Assembly (NCBI GenBank): GCA_963805445.1
Contig: CAWDUI010000010.1
Span: forward strand, 1 to 64,000
DNA: 64,000 nucleotides
Reading direction: 5' to 3'
Source: JAENVT01 sp963805445
Lineage (GTDB): Bacteria > Actinomycetota > Acidimicrobiia > Acidimicrobiales > Ilumatobacteraceae
Shown: one piece after another, positions 50,728 to 61,206 of the stretch
Position numbering within the stretch: the first letter of the stretch is position 1
How the letters are laid out: the number at the start of each line of letters is the position of its first letter
The notes under the pieces: generated by a model
The model's database searches: none
Seen by the model: the letters and a program-made list of their open reading frames with translations, nothing else
Told to the model about the DNA's origin: nothing
Position numbers and translations under genes: made by a program

Positions 50728-50761
50728 GAATGCCAGAGCTTGCCACCGTTACGATCGGATC

Positions 50762-51485
50762 GTGGCGTCGAGACGATCGCGGTTGGTGGCGGTCGCCACG
50801 CTGGTGGCGATCGGTTGCTCATCGACCGGATCGTCCGCTCGACCGGCGACGACATCGGTTCCCCCGGCGGAGGTCGCCCGTCAGACCACCGCCACGAATC
50901 CGTCGACGGCGCCGCCCGAGGCGACCGGTGTTCCCGGACTGACCGCGGATGATCCGTTCTGCGCAGCGTGGGCGGGCTATGCCGGGACGGTGCAGGCCCT
51001 CGGCATCGCCGCCTCGTTCGGTGATCTTCCCAGCGACCGGTTCGCGGCCATCGAGTTGGTTGCCGCGCCACGTCTCGTCGAGATGACGGCGGCGATCGAC
51101 GCGTCGTGGCCGGTCGAGCTGGCGGCGGAGCGCGACATCGTGATCGAACGACACATCGGTCCGTACTCGCGCCGAGCAGCGCGGGGTGTCGAGGCGCTCG
51201 TCGCCGCTGGTGTCACCGCGACCGAGCGGTCGACGTTGAGCGCCGCATGGCAGACCGCGCTGCAGCGGCCGGGATCCCGGGCTGCCCGTCATCGAGCTGC
51301 CGGCGATTGCTGATGATCTGCAGGCCAAGGTCGATGCGGCAGCCGCGGCATACGACGCGGCCGTCACACCATTCGCCCAGGACCCCAGCCTTGTGGTGGA
51401 CACGGTCGACAACCCGGCGACCGACGCCTATCTCGTCGACCATTGCCCCGATCTGATGGCGAGCGGCGTGGGCGACGCCCTCTGA
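50762..51485 (+). CDS. Predicted lipoprotein of unknown function (one frameshift)
   Basis: About 240 residues after removing one extra G near 51272 (QRPDPGLPVIELPAIADDLQ restored). Signal peptide ends LVAIGCSST, a lipobox with probable lipidated Cys. A Thr/Pro-rich linker precedes a helical domain starting DDPFCAAWAGYAGTVQALG and ending YLVDHCPDLM; the two Cys could form a disulfide bond. I do not recognise the family. Divergent from the nucleoside hydrolase. Confidence 0.72.
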
Positions 51486-52971
51486 TCAATCGATGGCCAG
51501 CAGGCCGGTGCCGGTCAGCGCCACACGCGTCCCCACCCATTCACCGATGCACATCGCCTTCACCAGACCCGGCTCCGTCGACATGCCCCAAGCTCGCCGG
51601 CCATCGGCAAGCAGACATGCGGCGATCGCCGTCTCCGGCTCGCCGTCGCGAGCGTGCATCACCGTGTACGCCTCGACCGTCGCCGGCCCGGTTGCGTCGG
51701 CCGCTTCGGCGAGCTCCCGATGCGGGAGCGCATCGATCTCGGCCTGGGGACGGTCGCTGCGGAACCCCTGAGCAGGCGGCTCGGTCGAGTAGATCCCGAA
51801 CGAGTGCTTGGTCACGTAACCGCCGTTGGCCCACACCAGGCCGAGCTGACCCGGATCGGCGCGAAGGTCGGTGACCATCGTGGCGATCGCATGCATCACG
51901 TAGTTGTTCCACGGCCCACCAGCGAACGACAGCCCGCCGGTGCGCGTCAGCTGGCGGTCGAGTGGCAGCCCGAGGCTCTGGGCGCCGAGCTGCACCGCGG
52001 CGGGGAAGCACGAGTACAGGTCGATGAGGGCAACGTCGTCGATCGTGCAGCCGGCCAACTCCAGCACACGACGCCCGCCCAGCTCGATCGCAGGGGTGTG
52101 GGTGAACGACCAGCGATTGCTGACGAACGGATGCTCGTGACAATCCGTGCCGGCATGCACGAACACCCAGCGATCCCGCGGCACGCGCAGCGACATCGCC
52201 TTCTCCACCGAGCAGATGATGATCGCCGCGGCCATGTCGACGTCGTTGTTGGAGTTCATGTACTTGGTGTACGGGAGGCCGACCATCCGGTTGCCGTCGG
52301 ACGGGGTGCGGATCTCCTCGGCGGTCCTGGCCTGACGCGACCACGCCCACGGGTTCTGGGCGGCCACCTCGCTGAAGCGTGACCACAGCTCGCTGATCCG
52401 TTCCAGATGCTGCTGTGGCGTCGCGCCGCTCGACGGCGCGGATGGCGCTCTCGAAGATCGGGTAGATCTGCACCGGCCTCATCACGCCGCGAGCGAGCTC
52501 GGTCGGGTGGTTCATCACCAGGTCGTCGCCGATCAGCCGCGGTGTGCGCCCCTCCGGCGCGGTCGGCCAGGCCAGTGCCCGGCCGGCCTTGCGGGCCCGT
52601 ACCCGGGTCCGCCGTGCCTCGCCACCGGCCAGGATGGCCAGCTCGAGTCGCCCGGCTTGGATCTCCGCCGCGGTGGTGTTGACGAGGCTCTGCGGGACCT
52701 GCCCGCCCACCGGCGTGTATGCCGTCTCGGCCGGGGTCAGCCCGAGTTGCTGGGCGATCAGGTAGGCCGGATCGCCGTACTTCCACGAGAACAGGTTGAC
52801 GACGCGCAGCGACTGTGGATCGGGGATCGAGCTCAGTCCGGCGTCGATCGCAGCGTTCCCGATGGCCGAGCACATCAACAGTCTGGGATCCAGCGCCTGG
52901 TCGATGTCATCGGTGTGCTGCAGGGTCTGGCCGACGCCGATCACAACCGGCGCCAACGGATCGAGTGCCAT
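51486..52971 (-). CDS. Thiolase-like acyltransferase family protein (one frameshift)
   Basis: About 494 residues after removing one extra base near 52414. Thiolase fold: start PVVIGVGQTLQHTDDIDQAL; helix VNTTAAEIQAGRLELAILAG; the C-terminal half has IDLYSCFPAAVQ and GGLSFAGGPWNNYVMHA. The catalytic nucleophile Cys expected in the N-terminal half is absent (TPVGGQVPQSL there), and the usual GHPxGATG is replaced by GGPWNNY. It is therefore a thiolase relative of uncertain activity. ATG 52971 preferred; ATG 53016 would add 15 residues. Confidence 0.8.
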
Positions 52972-53040
52972 CTCGCCAGGGTACGTGGCCCAGCCGGCGT
53001 CAGGCTGGGTCGACAAACCGCACGGTCATAGACTCGCCCG

Positions 53041-53503
53041 ATGCCGCGAATCGCCATCGGCTCCGATCACGCCGGGTACGAACTGAAACAACATCTCATC
53101 GGAGTCCTCGCTGCAGATGGTCACGAGGTGGCCGATCTCGGGACCAACAGCACCGAGAGTTGCGATTACCCGCAGTTCTGTGCAGCGGTCGGCCGTGCCG
53201 TGCGCAACCAGCTGGCCGACGTCGGCATCGTGCTGGGTGGCAGCGGACAGGGCGAACAACTCGCGGCCAACAAGGTGCACGGCGTGCGCGCCGCGCTGTG
53301 CAACGACCTCTTCACCGCCCGGCTGGCGCGGGCGCACAACGACGCCAACGTGTTGAGCATGGGTGCCAGGGTCGTCGGGGTCGGTCTCGCCGAAGAGATC
53401 CTGGCCACGTTCCTGGCGACACCGTTCGAAGGGCGGCCGCCACGCTCGACGCGTCGGCCAGGTGATGATGATCGAAGCCGAAGAATCACGAATGGAGCTG
53501 TGA
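53041..53503 (+). CDS. rpiB: Ribose-5-phosphate isomerase B (one frameshift)
   Basis: Interconverts ribose 5-phosphate and ribulose 5-phosphate. 153 residues after removing one extra C near 53434. GSDHAGYELKQHLIG at the start; the active-site loop is GIVLGGSGQGEQLAANKV, the mycobacterial-type version (Glu base) rather than the Cys-containing E. coli type. RAHNDANVLSMGARVVG follows. Starts 24 nt from the divergent thiolase-like gene; glyA starts 3 nt after its stop. Confidence 0.94.
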
Positions 53504-53506
53504 ACG

Positions 53507-54754
53507 ATGCCGTTCCCATCCGATACCCAACCCGACACCGAGTTGTTCGACCTCATCGCGGCCGAGACGACGCGTCAGGTCACCGGGTTGCAACTGATCG
53601 CCAGCGAGAACTTCACCTCCCCGTCGGTGATGCGTGCGGTCGGATCGGTGCTGACCAACAAGTACGCAGAGGGGTATCCGGGCAAGCGCTACTACGGCGG
53701 CAACGCCGTGATCGACGACGTCGAATCGTTGGCGATCGATCGCGCCAAGCGGCTGTTCGGTGCCGACCACGCCAACGTGCAACCGCACAGCGGGGCCAAC
53801 GCCAACATGTGCGCGTACCAGGCGTTGCTCGACATCGGCGACACCGTGCTGGGGTTGAGCCTCGATCACGGCGGCCACCTCACCCACGGTTCGCCCGTCA
53901 ACGCCAGCGGCAAGCTGTATCACTTCGTCCCGTACAAGGTCACCCCCGGCGATGAGCGCATCGACATGGATCAGGTCCGCGATCTGGCCCTCGAGCACCG
54001 CCCCAAGATGATCGTCGCCGGCACGACCAGCTATCCGCGCCGGCTCGATCCCGAGCCGTTCCGGGCCATCGCCGACGAGATCGGCGCCTACTTCTTGTTC
54101 GACGCAGCGCACCTCGCCGGACTGATCGCCGGCGGTGCGCACCCCAACCCGGTTCCCTATGCCGACGTCGTCACGTTCACGACGCACAAGACGCTGCGCG
54201 GCCCGCGCGGTGGCTGCATCCTGTCGACGGCCGAGCATGCGGCGGCCATCGACAAGGCCGTGTTCCCCGGCTGGCAAGGTGGCCCGCTCGAGCACGTGAT
54301 CGCCGGCAAGGCGGTTGCGTTCTACGAGGCGTTGATGCCGAGCTTCGCCGAGTACGCCAACCAGATCGTGCTCAACGCCAGCGCCCTGGCCGAGGCACTG
54401 GCCAACGAAGGGTTCCGACTGGTCAGTGGTGGCACCGACAGCCACCTGATGGTCGTCGACCTGCGCCCGTTCGACGCCGATCTCAGTGGCAAGGAGGCGC
54501 AAGCGGTGCTCGATCAGGCCGGCATCACCCTCAACAAGAACACGATCCCCGACGACCCGCGCAGCCCCTTCGTGACCAGCGGTGTTCGCATCGGTACACC
54601 GTCCGTCACGACGCAGGGGATGAAGGAAGCCGAGATGGCGCTGATCGCCGCCCTGATCGCCCGCGTGCTGCGCGAACGCACCGATCAGGCCACCCTCGCG
54701 TCGGTCCGCGCCGAGGTTGCCGCGCTTTGCGCGAAGTTCCCTGCCTACGGCTGA
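53507..54754 (+). CDS. glyA: Serine hydroxymethyltransferase
   Basis: 415 residues, full length. Converts serine and tetrahydrofolate to glycine and methylene-THF, with PLP. Seen: IASENFTSPSVMRAVGSVLT, NKYAEGYPGKRYYGG, HGGHLTHGSP, FDAAHLAGLIAGG, and FTTHKTLRGPRGG with the PLP-lysine at residue 228. ATG 3 nt after rpiB. A clean gene without frameshifts. Confidence 0.97.
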   Translation: MPFPSDTQPDTELFDLIAAETTRQVTGLQLIASENFTSPSVMRAVGSVLTNKYAEGYPGKRYYGGNAVIDDVESLAIDRAKRLFGADHANVQPHSGANANMCAYQALLDIGDTVLGLSLDHGGHLTHGSPVNASGKLYHFVPYKVTPGDERIDMDQVRDLALEHRPKMIVAGTTSYPRRLDPEPFRAIADEIGAYFLFDAAHLAGLIAGGAHPNPVPYADVVTFTTHKTLRGPRGGCILSTAEHAAAIDKAVFPGWQGGPLEHVIAGKAVAFYEALMPSFAEYANQIVLNASALAEALANEGFRLVSGGTDSHLMVVDLRPFDADLSGKEAQAVLDQAGITLNKNTIPDDPRSPFVTSGVRIGTPSVTTQGMKEAEMALIAALIARVLRERTDQATLASVRAEVAALCAKFPAYG

Positions 54755-54775
54755 TCGCTAGAGTCGCCAACGCTC

Positions 54776-55897
54776 ATGCCGTCGACGACGTCATACCTCC
54801 TGATCGGCCTGGTGGCCGCCGTCGCCACGTTCGTCTGCACGCCCGTCGTCGGCCTGATCGCTCGTCGTCTCGGGTGGGTGGTCCAGCCCGACGAGCGGCG
54901 GATCCACATCGTGGCAACGCCCGATGTCGGTGGCATCGCGATGTTCATCGGGCTGATCTCGGCACTGGCGGTGTCTCGGCTCGACAATCGATTCGACACG
55001 ATCTTCGCCCGCAACGACGAGCCGCGAGGTGTGTTGTTCGCCGCCTCGCTGATGTTCCTCGTCGGCCTGTTCGACGACATCCGCGAGATCTCTGCGCCGG
55101 CCAAGGTCATGGGCACGATCGCCGTTGCCGCAGTGCTGACGTACTACGGCGTCACGATGTTCTACTTCCGCGTGCCGTTCGTCGATGTGTACAACGTCAG
55201 CGACGACTGGGTGTTGTTGATCACGATCGTGTGGCTGCTCGGCATGACCCAGGCGATCAACCTCATCGACGGGCTCGACGGGTTGGCGGCAGGAATCGTG
55301 GCGATCGGCGCGCTGGCGTTCTTCATCTACAGCTTGCGCCTGGCCGACCCGAGCGTTCGGCTGCTGGCCTCGCCGAGCATCGGCCCACTCATCGCGATCA
55401 TCACCGTCGGCATCTGCGTCGGCTTCCTCCCGCACAACTTCAACCCGGCGAAGATCTTCATGGGCGATGGCGGCGCCTTGTTGCTCGGACTGTTGCTGGC
55501 GGTCAGCACGAGCGTCGTCGGTGGCCGCGCCGACCCGAACCTGCAGGGCTACGCCGGCCAGACGTACTTCTTCCTGGCGCCGTTGTTCATCCCGCTGTTC
55601 ATCCTCGGCGTGCCGATCCTCGACACCTTGTTCGCCATCATCCGTCGCGCCTCGCGTCGGCAGGGAGTGGCTACGGCCGACAAGCGCCACCTCCACCATC
55701 GATTGATGGAGATGGGCCACGGCCAGCGCCGCAGTGTGGTGATCTTGTGGGCGTGGACCGCCCTCTTGTCGGCGTTCGTGCTCTACCCGGTGCTGACCCA
55801 GAGCTTCATCTCGTACGTGCCGATCGGGGCGGCGATGCTGGGCTTGTTGCTGTACACCCTGTTCCATCCCCAGATCCGACGGAACCGCGCCACCTGA
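54776..55897 (+). CDS. Undecaprenyl-phosphate sugar-1-phosphate transferase (WecA/TagO type)
   Basis: 373 residues, about 11 membrane helices. Polyprenyl-phosphate HexNAc-1-phosphate transferase, starting cell-surface polymer synthesis: MFLVGLFDDIREI (metal Asp pair), INLIDGLDGLAAG, IFMGDGGALLLG, and the cytosolic loop ADKRHLHHRLMEMGH. Position just before the atp operon matches rfe/wecA in mycobacteria. No frameshift. Ends FHPQIRRNRAT. Confidence 0.93.
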   Translation: MPSTTSYLLIGLVAAVATFVCTPVVGLIARRLGWVVQPDERRIHIVATPDVGGIAMFIGLISALAVSRLDNRFDTIFARNDEPRGVLFAASLMFLVGLFDDIREISAPAKVMGTIAVAAVLTYYGVTMFYFRVPFVDVYNVSDDWVLLITIVWLLGMTQAINLIDGLDGLAAGIVAIGALAFFIYSLRLADPSVRLLASPSIGPLIAIITVGICVGFLPHNFNPAKIFMGDGGALLLGLLLAVSTSVVGGRADPNLQGYAGQTYFFLAPLFIPLFILGVPILDTLFAIIRRASRRQGVATADKRHLHHRLMEMGHGQRRSVVILWAWTALLSAFVLYPVLTQSFISYVPIGAAMLGLLLYTLFHPQIRRNRAT

Positions 55898-55921
55898 TCG
55901 TTCCATTTGTTTCGGTTTCGT

Positions 55922-55951
55922 TTGGACACGCGGCGACCCCTCGGATAGATT
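55922..55951 (+). promoter_or_regulatory. Candidate promoter of the atp operon
   Basis: TTGGAC (55922-55927), 18-nt spacer, TAGATT (55946-55951), sigma70-like with 4 of 6 matches in the -10. It lies in the only AT-richer gap between the WecA-type gene and atpI and about 70 nt before the first ATP synthase start. The call rests on consensus alone. Confidence 0.4.
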
Positions 55952-56019
55952 GTGTACGCGTTCACAAGCTCCTCACATCGGGTTGAAGAGCACGTCACCA
56001 GTCGCCGAGGAACCCACCG

Positions 56020-56304
56020 TTGAAGCTGATTCCACGAAGCGTGACCACGACAGGCAAAGTCACCGACGACAAGATCGGCAAAGGCATCGATGTCGCCCTC
56101 GTCACGCTCGCGTTCCTCGGCATCGGATACGGCCTGGATCACTGGCTCGGCACCAAGCCGCTGTTCATGGTCGGCCTGGTCGTGCTCGGCCTGGTCGGTG
56201 AATTCCTGCGGTTTTGGTACGACTACGATGCGCGGATGAAGGTGCTCGAGGCGCAGCGCGCCGCGGCCACCCGTTCCCCATCAGCACAGGGAGACCGTCC
56301 ATGA
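56020..56304 (+). CDS. AtpZ/AtpI-type ATP synthase-associated protein
   Basis: 94 residues with two membrane helices (about 23-41 and 48-66): VALVTLAFLGIGYGLDHWLG and FMVGLVVLGLVGEFLRFWYD. The pattern fits the putative ATPase gene-1 family (AtpZ), thought to help Fo assembly. TTG 56020 with GAGGA upstream is the likely start; GTG 56041 is an alternative. Stop overlaps the next ATG. Confidence 0.75.
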   Translation: MKLIPRSVTTTGKVTDDKIGKGIDVALVTLAFLGIGYGLDHWLGTKPLFMVGLVVLGLVGEFLRFWYDYDARMKVLEAQRAAATRSPSAQGDRP

Positions 56305-56780
56305 ACGACATCGCATTCTCGATGGCCGCGCCATTGCCCGGCCCGGCACCGGAAGTCACCGTGTCGAACGACATGATCAAGCGCGGCCTGATCGTCGCGC
56401 CGATCCTGATCGCTGTGTGTGGCCTGGTGTGGGGCGCCAACGGAGCCGCGTCGAGCGCCTATGCCATCGCCATCGTGCTGGTCAACTTCGCACTCGCTGC
56501 CGGCATCGTCGCCGTCACGGCCAAGATCAGCCTGCGACTGATGATGGCCTCGGTCCTGTTCGGCTACTTGGTACGCCTTGGTCTGATCTTCCTGGCGGTC
56601 TACTTGGTGAAAGACGCCGGATGGATTTCGCTTGTAGCACTCGGAGCGACCATCATCTTCACTCACCTGGGCCTCTTGGTGTGGGAACTGAAGTACGTGG
56701 CGATGTCGCTCGCCTATCCCGGCCTGAAGCCCAAGCCCTCGTCCATGACCACCACCGTCGCCAACCCAGTCACGCAATAG
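56301..56780 (+). CDS. atpI: AtpI-like ATP synthase assembly protein
   Basis: 159 residues. Four membrane helices visible: GLIVAPILIAVCGLVWGANG, AIAIVLVNFALAAGIVAVTA, FLAVYLV after LVRLGLIF, and LVALGATIIFTHLGLLVWEL. Fits the AtpI family acting in c-ring assembly. Overlaps the previous stop by 4 nt. atpB starts 13 nt after the stop. Confidence 0.8.
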   Translation: MNDIAFSMAAPLPGPAPEVTVSNDMIKRGLIVAPILIAVCGLVWGANGAASSAYAIAIVLVNFALAAGIVAVTAKISLRLMMASVLFGYLVRLGLIFLAVYLVKDAGWISLVALGATIIFTHLGLLVWELKYVAMSLAYPGLKPKPSSMTTTVANPVTQ

Positions 56781-56793
56781 GGAGTACCTCGGA

Positions 56794-57555
56794 ATGCTCG
56801 CATTGAAGTTTCCGCCGATCAACGAGTTGATCCGTTGGAGAGACATCTTCTCCAACTTCAACAAGGTCGGACTCATCGCAGTGATCGCCACCCTGATCGG
56901 CTGTGCCGTGTTCTTGATGGCCGCTCGCAAGGATCCGTTGAAGGCGCCAACCGGTGTGCGCAACTTTGCCGAGAGCAGCGTCACGTTCATCGAGAACGAC
57001 ATCGTGATGGAGACGATGGGCAAAGACGGCCTGCCGTGGACGCCGTTCCTGCTGTCGCTGTTCATCTTCGTCTACCTCTGCAACCTGCCCGGCATCATCC
57101 CGCTCTTCCAGATGCCCGCAACGGCTCGCATGGCCATCCCGCTGTTCCTCGCCCTGATCGTGTGGGTGACCTACAACGTCGTCGGCTTCAAGCACAACGG
57201 CATCAAGTACATCACCGGCATGGCCTGGCCGCACGGAGTTCCGGTGGCCATGCGGCCGCTGGTCGGCGTGATCGAACTGCTCTCCAACATCGTGCTGCGC
57301 CCCTTCTCGCTGGCCGTCCGACTCTTCGCCAACATGCTGGCGGGCCACATGTTGCTCATCACGTTCGCCTTCCTGACCAACGCGTTGGTGTTCGCCGAGA
57401 CCAAGCAGTTGGCCTTGAAGCCGATGAGCATCCTGCCGTTCTTCATGCTGGTCTTCCTCACGGCATTCGAAGTGCTCGTCGGGCTGCTGCAGGCGTACAT
57501 CTTCACGATCCTCACCGCGGTGTACATCGACGCCGCCCACCATCCGGTGCACTGA
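56794..57555 (+). CDS. atpB: ATP synthase Fo subunit a
   Basis: 253 residues, five to six helices. Proton channel subunit. The essential Arg is in LVGVIELLSNIVLRPFSLAV... LRPFSLAVRLFANMLAGH, and the conserved Gln/His region near the C-terminus has GLLQAYIFTILTAVY. ATG 56794 in the AGGGAGTACCTCGGA context. Clean frame. Embedded in the standard atp order. Confidence 0.96.
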   Translation: MLALKFPPINELIRWRDIFSNFNKVGLIAVIATLIGCAVFLMAARKDPLKAPTGVRNFAESSVTFIENDIVMETMGKDGLPWTPFLLSLFIFVYLCNLPGIIPLFQMPATARMAIPLFLALIVWVTYNVVGFKHNGIKYITGMAWPHGVPVAMRPLVGVIELLSNIVLRPFSLAVRLFANMLAGHMLLITFAFLTNALVFAETKQLALKPMSILPFFMLVFLTAFEVLVGLLQAYIFTILTAVYIDAAHHPVH

Positions 57556-57611
57556 GCCGACGCGCTCGACGATCTCCCTTTACCAACCTCACTAGGAGAA
57601 ACAGAAACAAC

Positions 57612-57890
57612 ATGGAAGCAATCGCCCGCCTCATCGCTGACACCAACCCGGTGCAGACGCCCGACGAAGCCAAAGCTGCCAACGCCGCGATCGGTGCTGG
57701 TTTCGCCTACGGCCTCGCCGCCATCGGCCCCGGCGTCGGCATCGGTTACGTCGTCGGTAAAGCCATCGAGGCCATGGCCCGCCAGCCAGAGGCTGCCGGC
57801 ATGGTCCGCACGACGATGTTCCTCGGCATCGCCTTCACCGAGGCGCTCGCCCTGATCGGCTTCGTCGTCTTCATCCTTCTCGGTCTCTAA
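57612..57890 (+). CDS. atpE: ATP synthase Fo subunit c
   Basis: 92 residues, two helices forming the c-ring. First helix GAGFAYGLAAIGPGVGIGYV with the cytosolic loop AMARQPEAAG; second helix MFLGIAFTEALALIGFVVF with the ion-binding Glu at residue 77. No Na+-type signature (no Gln in helix 1 next to the site) is seen, so proton coupling is likely. A GAGGAGAAA-like SD lies 12 nt upstream. Confidence 0.96.
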   Translation: MEAIARLIADTNPVQTPDEAKAANAAIGAGFAYGLAAIGPGVGIGYVVGKAIEAMARQPEAAGMVRTTMFLGIAFTEALALIGFVVFILLGL

Positions 57891-57899
57891 GGAGAACCC

Positions 57900-58490
57900 G
57901 TGCTCACCGTCACCGTCACCACGACGGGTGCGGGCCACGCCGTGGCCGTCCTCCTTCCGCAGACATCTGTGCAAGCAGAGACGGTCGTCGAGGACAAAGG
58001 TCCGAGCCCGATCGCACCAGAGATCAAAGAGTTGGCATGGAGCGCCGGCGCGTTCGTCGTGCTGCTCGTCCTCATGCGTCTGGTGTTCTTCCCGCGTTTG
58101 AAGCAGGGCATGGATGCGCGATACGGCAAGATTCGTGGCGATCACGAGAACGCCGAAGCCACACGCGCTGCGGCAAACGCCGAGGTCGCCGCCTACGAGG
58201 CAGAATTGGCCACGGTCAAGGCAGAGGCACGCGAGCGTGTCGATGCAGCGCGCCAGACGCTGGAAGACGAGCGCACCGCAGCACTGACCGAGGCCAACGA
58301 ACGGATCGCGGCTCGCCGAGCCCAAGCGATGGCCGAGACGGAGGCCGCCAGAGCGGCTGCGTCGCAGCACATCGAGGCGGCCGTCGCCGACGTCAGCAGC
58401 CGGGTGACCGAACTGGCCACCGGCCGACGTCCGGACTCCGCGGCGGTCACCAACATCGTGTCGGCGTTGATGGAAGGGAGCGCCAAGTGA
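57900..58490 (+). CDS. ATP synthase Fo subunit b (first copy, b'-like)
   Basis: 196 residues, GTG start. A single membrane helix (LAWSAGAFVVLLVLMRLVFF) then a long Ala/Glu/Arg coiled coil (about 70-190), with FFPRLKQGMDARYGKIRGDHE at its start. It has a longer extracytoplasmic N-terminus than its neighbour. Two b-type genes in a row imply a b/b' heterodimeric stalk. Which is b and which b' cannot be settled by eye. Its stop overlaps the next GTG. Confidence 0.88.
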   Translation: MLTVTVTTTGAGHAVAVLLPQTSVQAETVVEDKGPSPIAPEIKELAWSAGAFVVLLVLMRLVFFPRLKQGMDARYGKIRGDHENAEATRAAANAEVAAYEAELATVKAEARERVDAARQTLEDERTAALTEANERIAARRAQAMAETEAARAAASQHIEAAVADVSSRVTELATGRRPDSAAVTNIVSALMEGSAK

Positions 58491-59041
58491 ACGTTGCAGT
58501 GTTCCTGGCAACCGCTGCAGGTGGCGAGCACGACATCACCCAGACGCCGTCGAAGTTCTGGCCGGAGGGGTACGAGATGCTGTTCGGCATCCCTGCCTCG
58601 CTGCTGGTCTTCTTCCTCCTGTGGAAGTTCGCCGGTCCGCCCGTCAAGAAGGCGATGGCCGCACGTACTGCCAAGATTCAGGCAGAGCTCGATGCCGGTG
58701 AGGCGGCGCGAGTCGATGCCGATGCCGAGGCAGCACAGATCCGCACGGCCAAAGGCGACATCGCCGGCGAGCGTGCCCGCCTGCTGGCCGACGCCGACGC
58801 ACAGGCCGCAGCAGTGTTGGAAGACGGCCGGGCCCGGCTGGCGCAAGAGCTCGCCGACCTCGACACGCGTGCTGCGGCCGACATCGTCGCCGCGGCCGGC
58901 CGGTCCGGCGACGAGTTGCGCGCCGAGATCGCCCGGCTGTCGAGTGCCGCCGTCGATCACGTCGTGACCGGCTCGCTCGACGAGGCCACGCATCAGGCGC
59001 TGATCGAGAGCTTCATCGCCGGAGTAGGAGCCACCAAGTGA
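58487..59041 (+). CDS. atpF: ATP synthase Fo subunit b (second copy)
   Basis: 184 residues, GTG start overlapping the previous stop. One membrane helix (MLFGIPASLLVFFLLWKFAG) with PPVKKAMAARTAKIQAELDA after it, then an acidic/Ala-rich coiled coil (QIRTAKGDIAGERARLLAD) to the C-terminus (QALIESFIAGVG). Not fused to delta, unlike the mycobacterial b-delta protein. Stop overlaps the atpH GTG. Confidence 0.9.
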   Translation: MNVAVFLATAAGGEHDITQTPSKFWPEGYEMLFGIPASLLVFFLLWKFAGPPVKKAMAARTAKIQAELDAGEAARVDADAEAAQIRTAKGDIAGERARLLADADAQAAAVLEDGRARLAQELADLDTRAAADIVAAAGRSGDELRAEIARLSSAAVDHVVTGSLDEATHQALIESFIAGVGATK

Positions 59042-59565
59042 GCGATTCACGCATCGAGGGATACGCCCGAGGTCTGTTCGAGATCGCTCGAGCGGAGGGC
59101 ACGATCGACGAGGTCGAAGACGAGTTGTTCCGGTTCGCCCGCAGCTACGAGAGCAGCGACGAGCTGCGCAACGCGCTCAGCGACGAGCAGATTCCTGCCA
59201 GCAAGCGCCAGGCAATCGTCGAAGACCTGCTCGGTGGCAAGGTCACCCCGACCACGACGCAGCTGATCTCGATGGTCGTCGGGTCCGGTCGTTCACGCGA
59301 CCTGCCGGCAATCGTCGACAAGCTCGTCGCCCGGGCCTCCACCGCCAAGAACCTCGAGGTCGCCGAGGTGCGCACCGCCGTGCCGCTGACTCCCGACCAG
59401 GAGACCCGCCTGGCGGCCGCGCTGGCCAACGCCACCGGCAAGCAAGTCAACCTGAAGGTGGTGGTCGATCCGTCCGTGCTGGGCGGCATCGTGGCCACCG
59501 TCGGCGACACCGTCATCGACGGCACCGTCCGCACCCGCATCGAGCAGCTGAAGTCCCGCCTCTAG
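59038..59565 (+). CDS. atpH: ATP synthase F1 subunit delta
   Basis: 175 residues, free-standing delta subunit. N-terminal helical bundle GYARGLFEIARAEGTIDEVE; linker and C-terminal LGGIVATVGDTVIDGTVRTR plus IEQLKSRL as in OSCP/delta. Links the b stalk to alpha3beta3. GTG start in a 4-nt overlap with the second b gene. Confidence 0.95.
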   Translation: MSDSRIEGYARGLFEIARAEGTIDEVEDELFRFARSYESSDELRNALSDEQIPASKRQAIVEDLLGGKVTPTTTQLISMVVGSGRSRDLPAIVDKLVARASTAKNLEVAEVRTAVPLTPDQETRLAAALANATGKQVNLKVVVDPSVLGGIVATVGDTVIDGTVRTRIEQLKSRL

Positions 59566-59597
59566 GCACGGACACCACACGGAGACATGAGAGAACC

Positions 59598-61203
<1,606 letters not shown>

Positions 61204-61206
61204 GCG

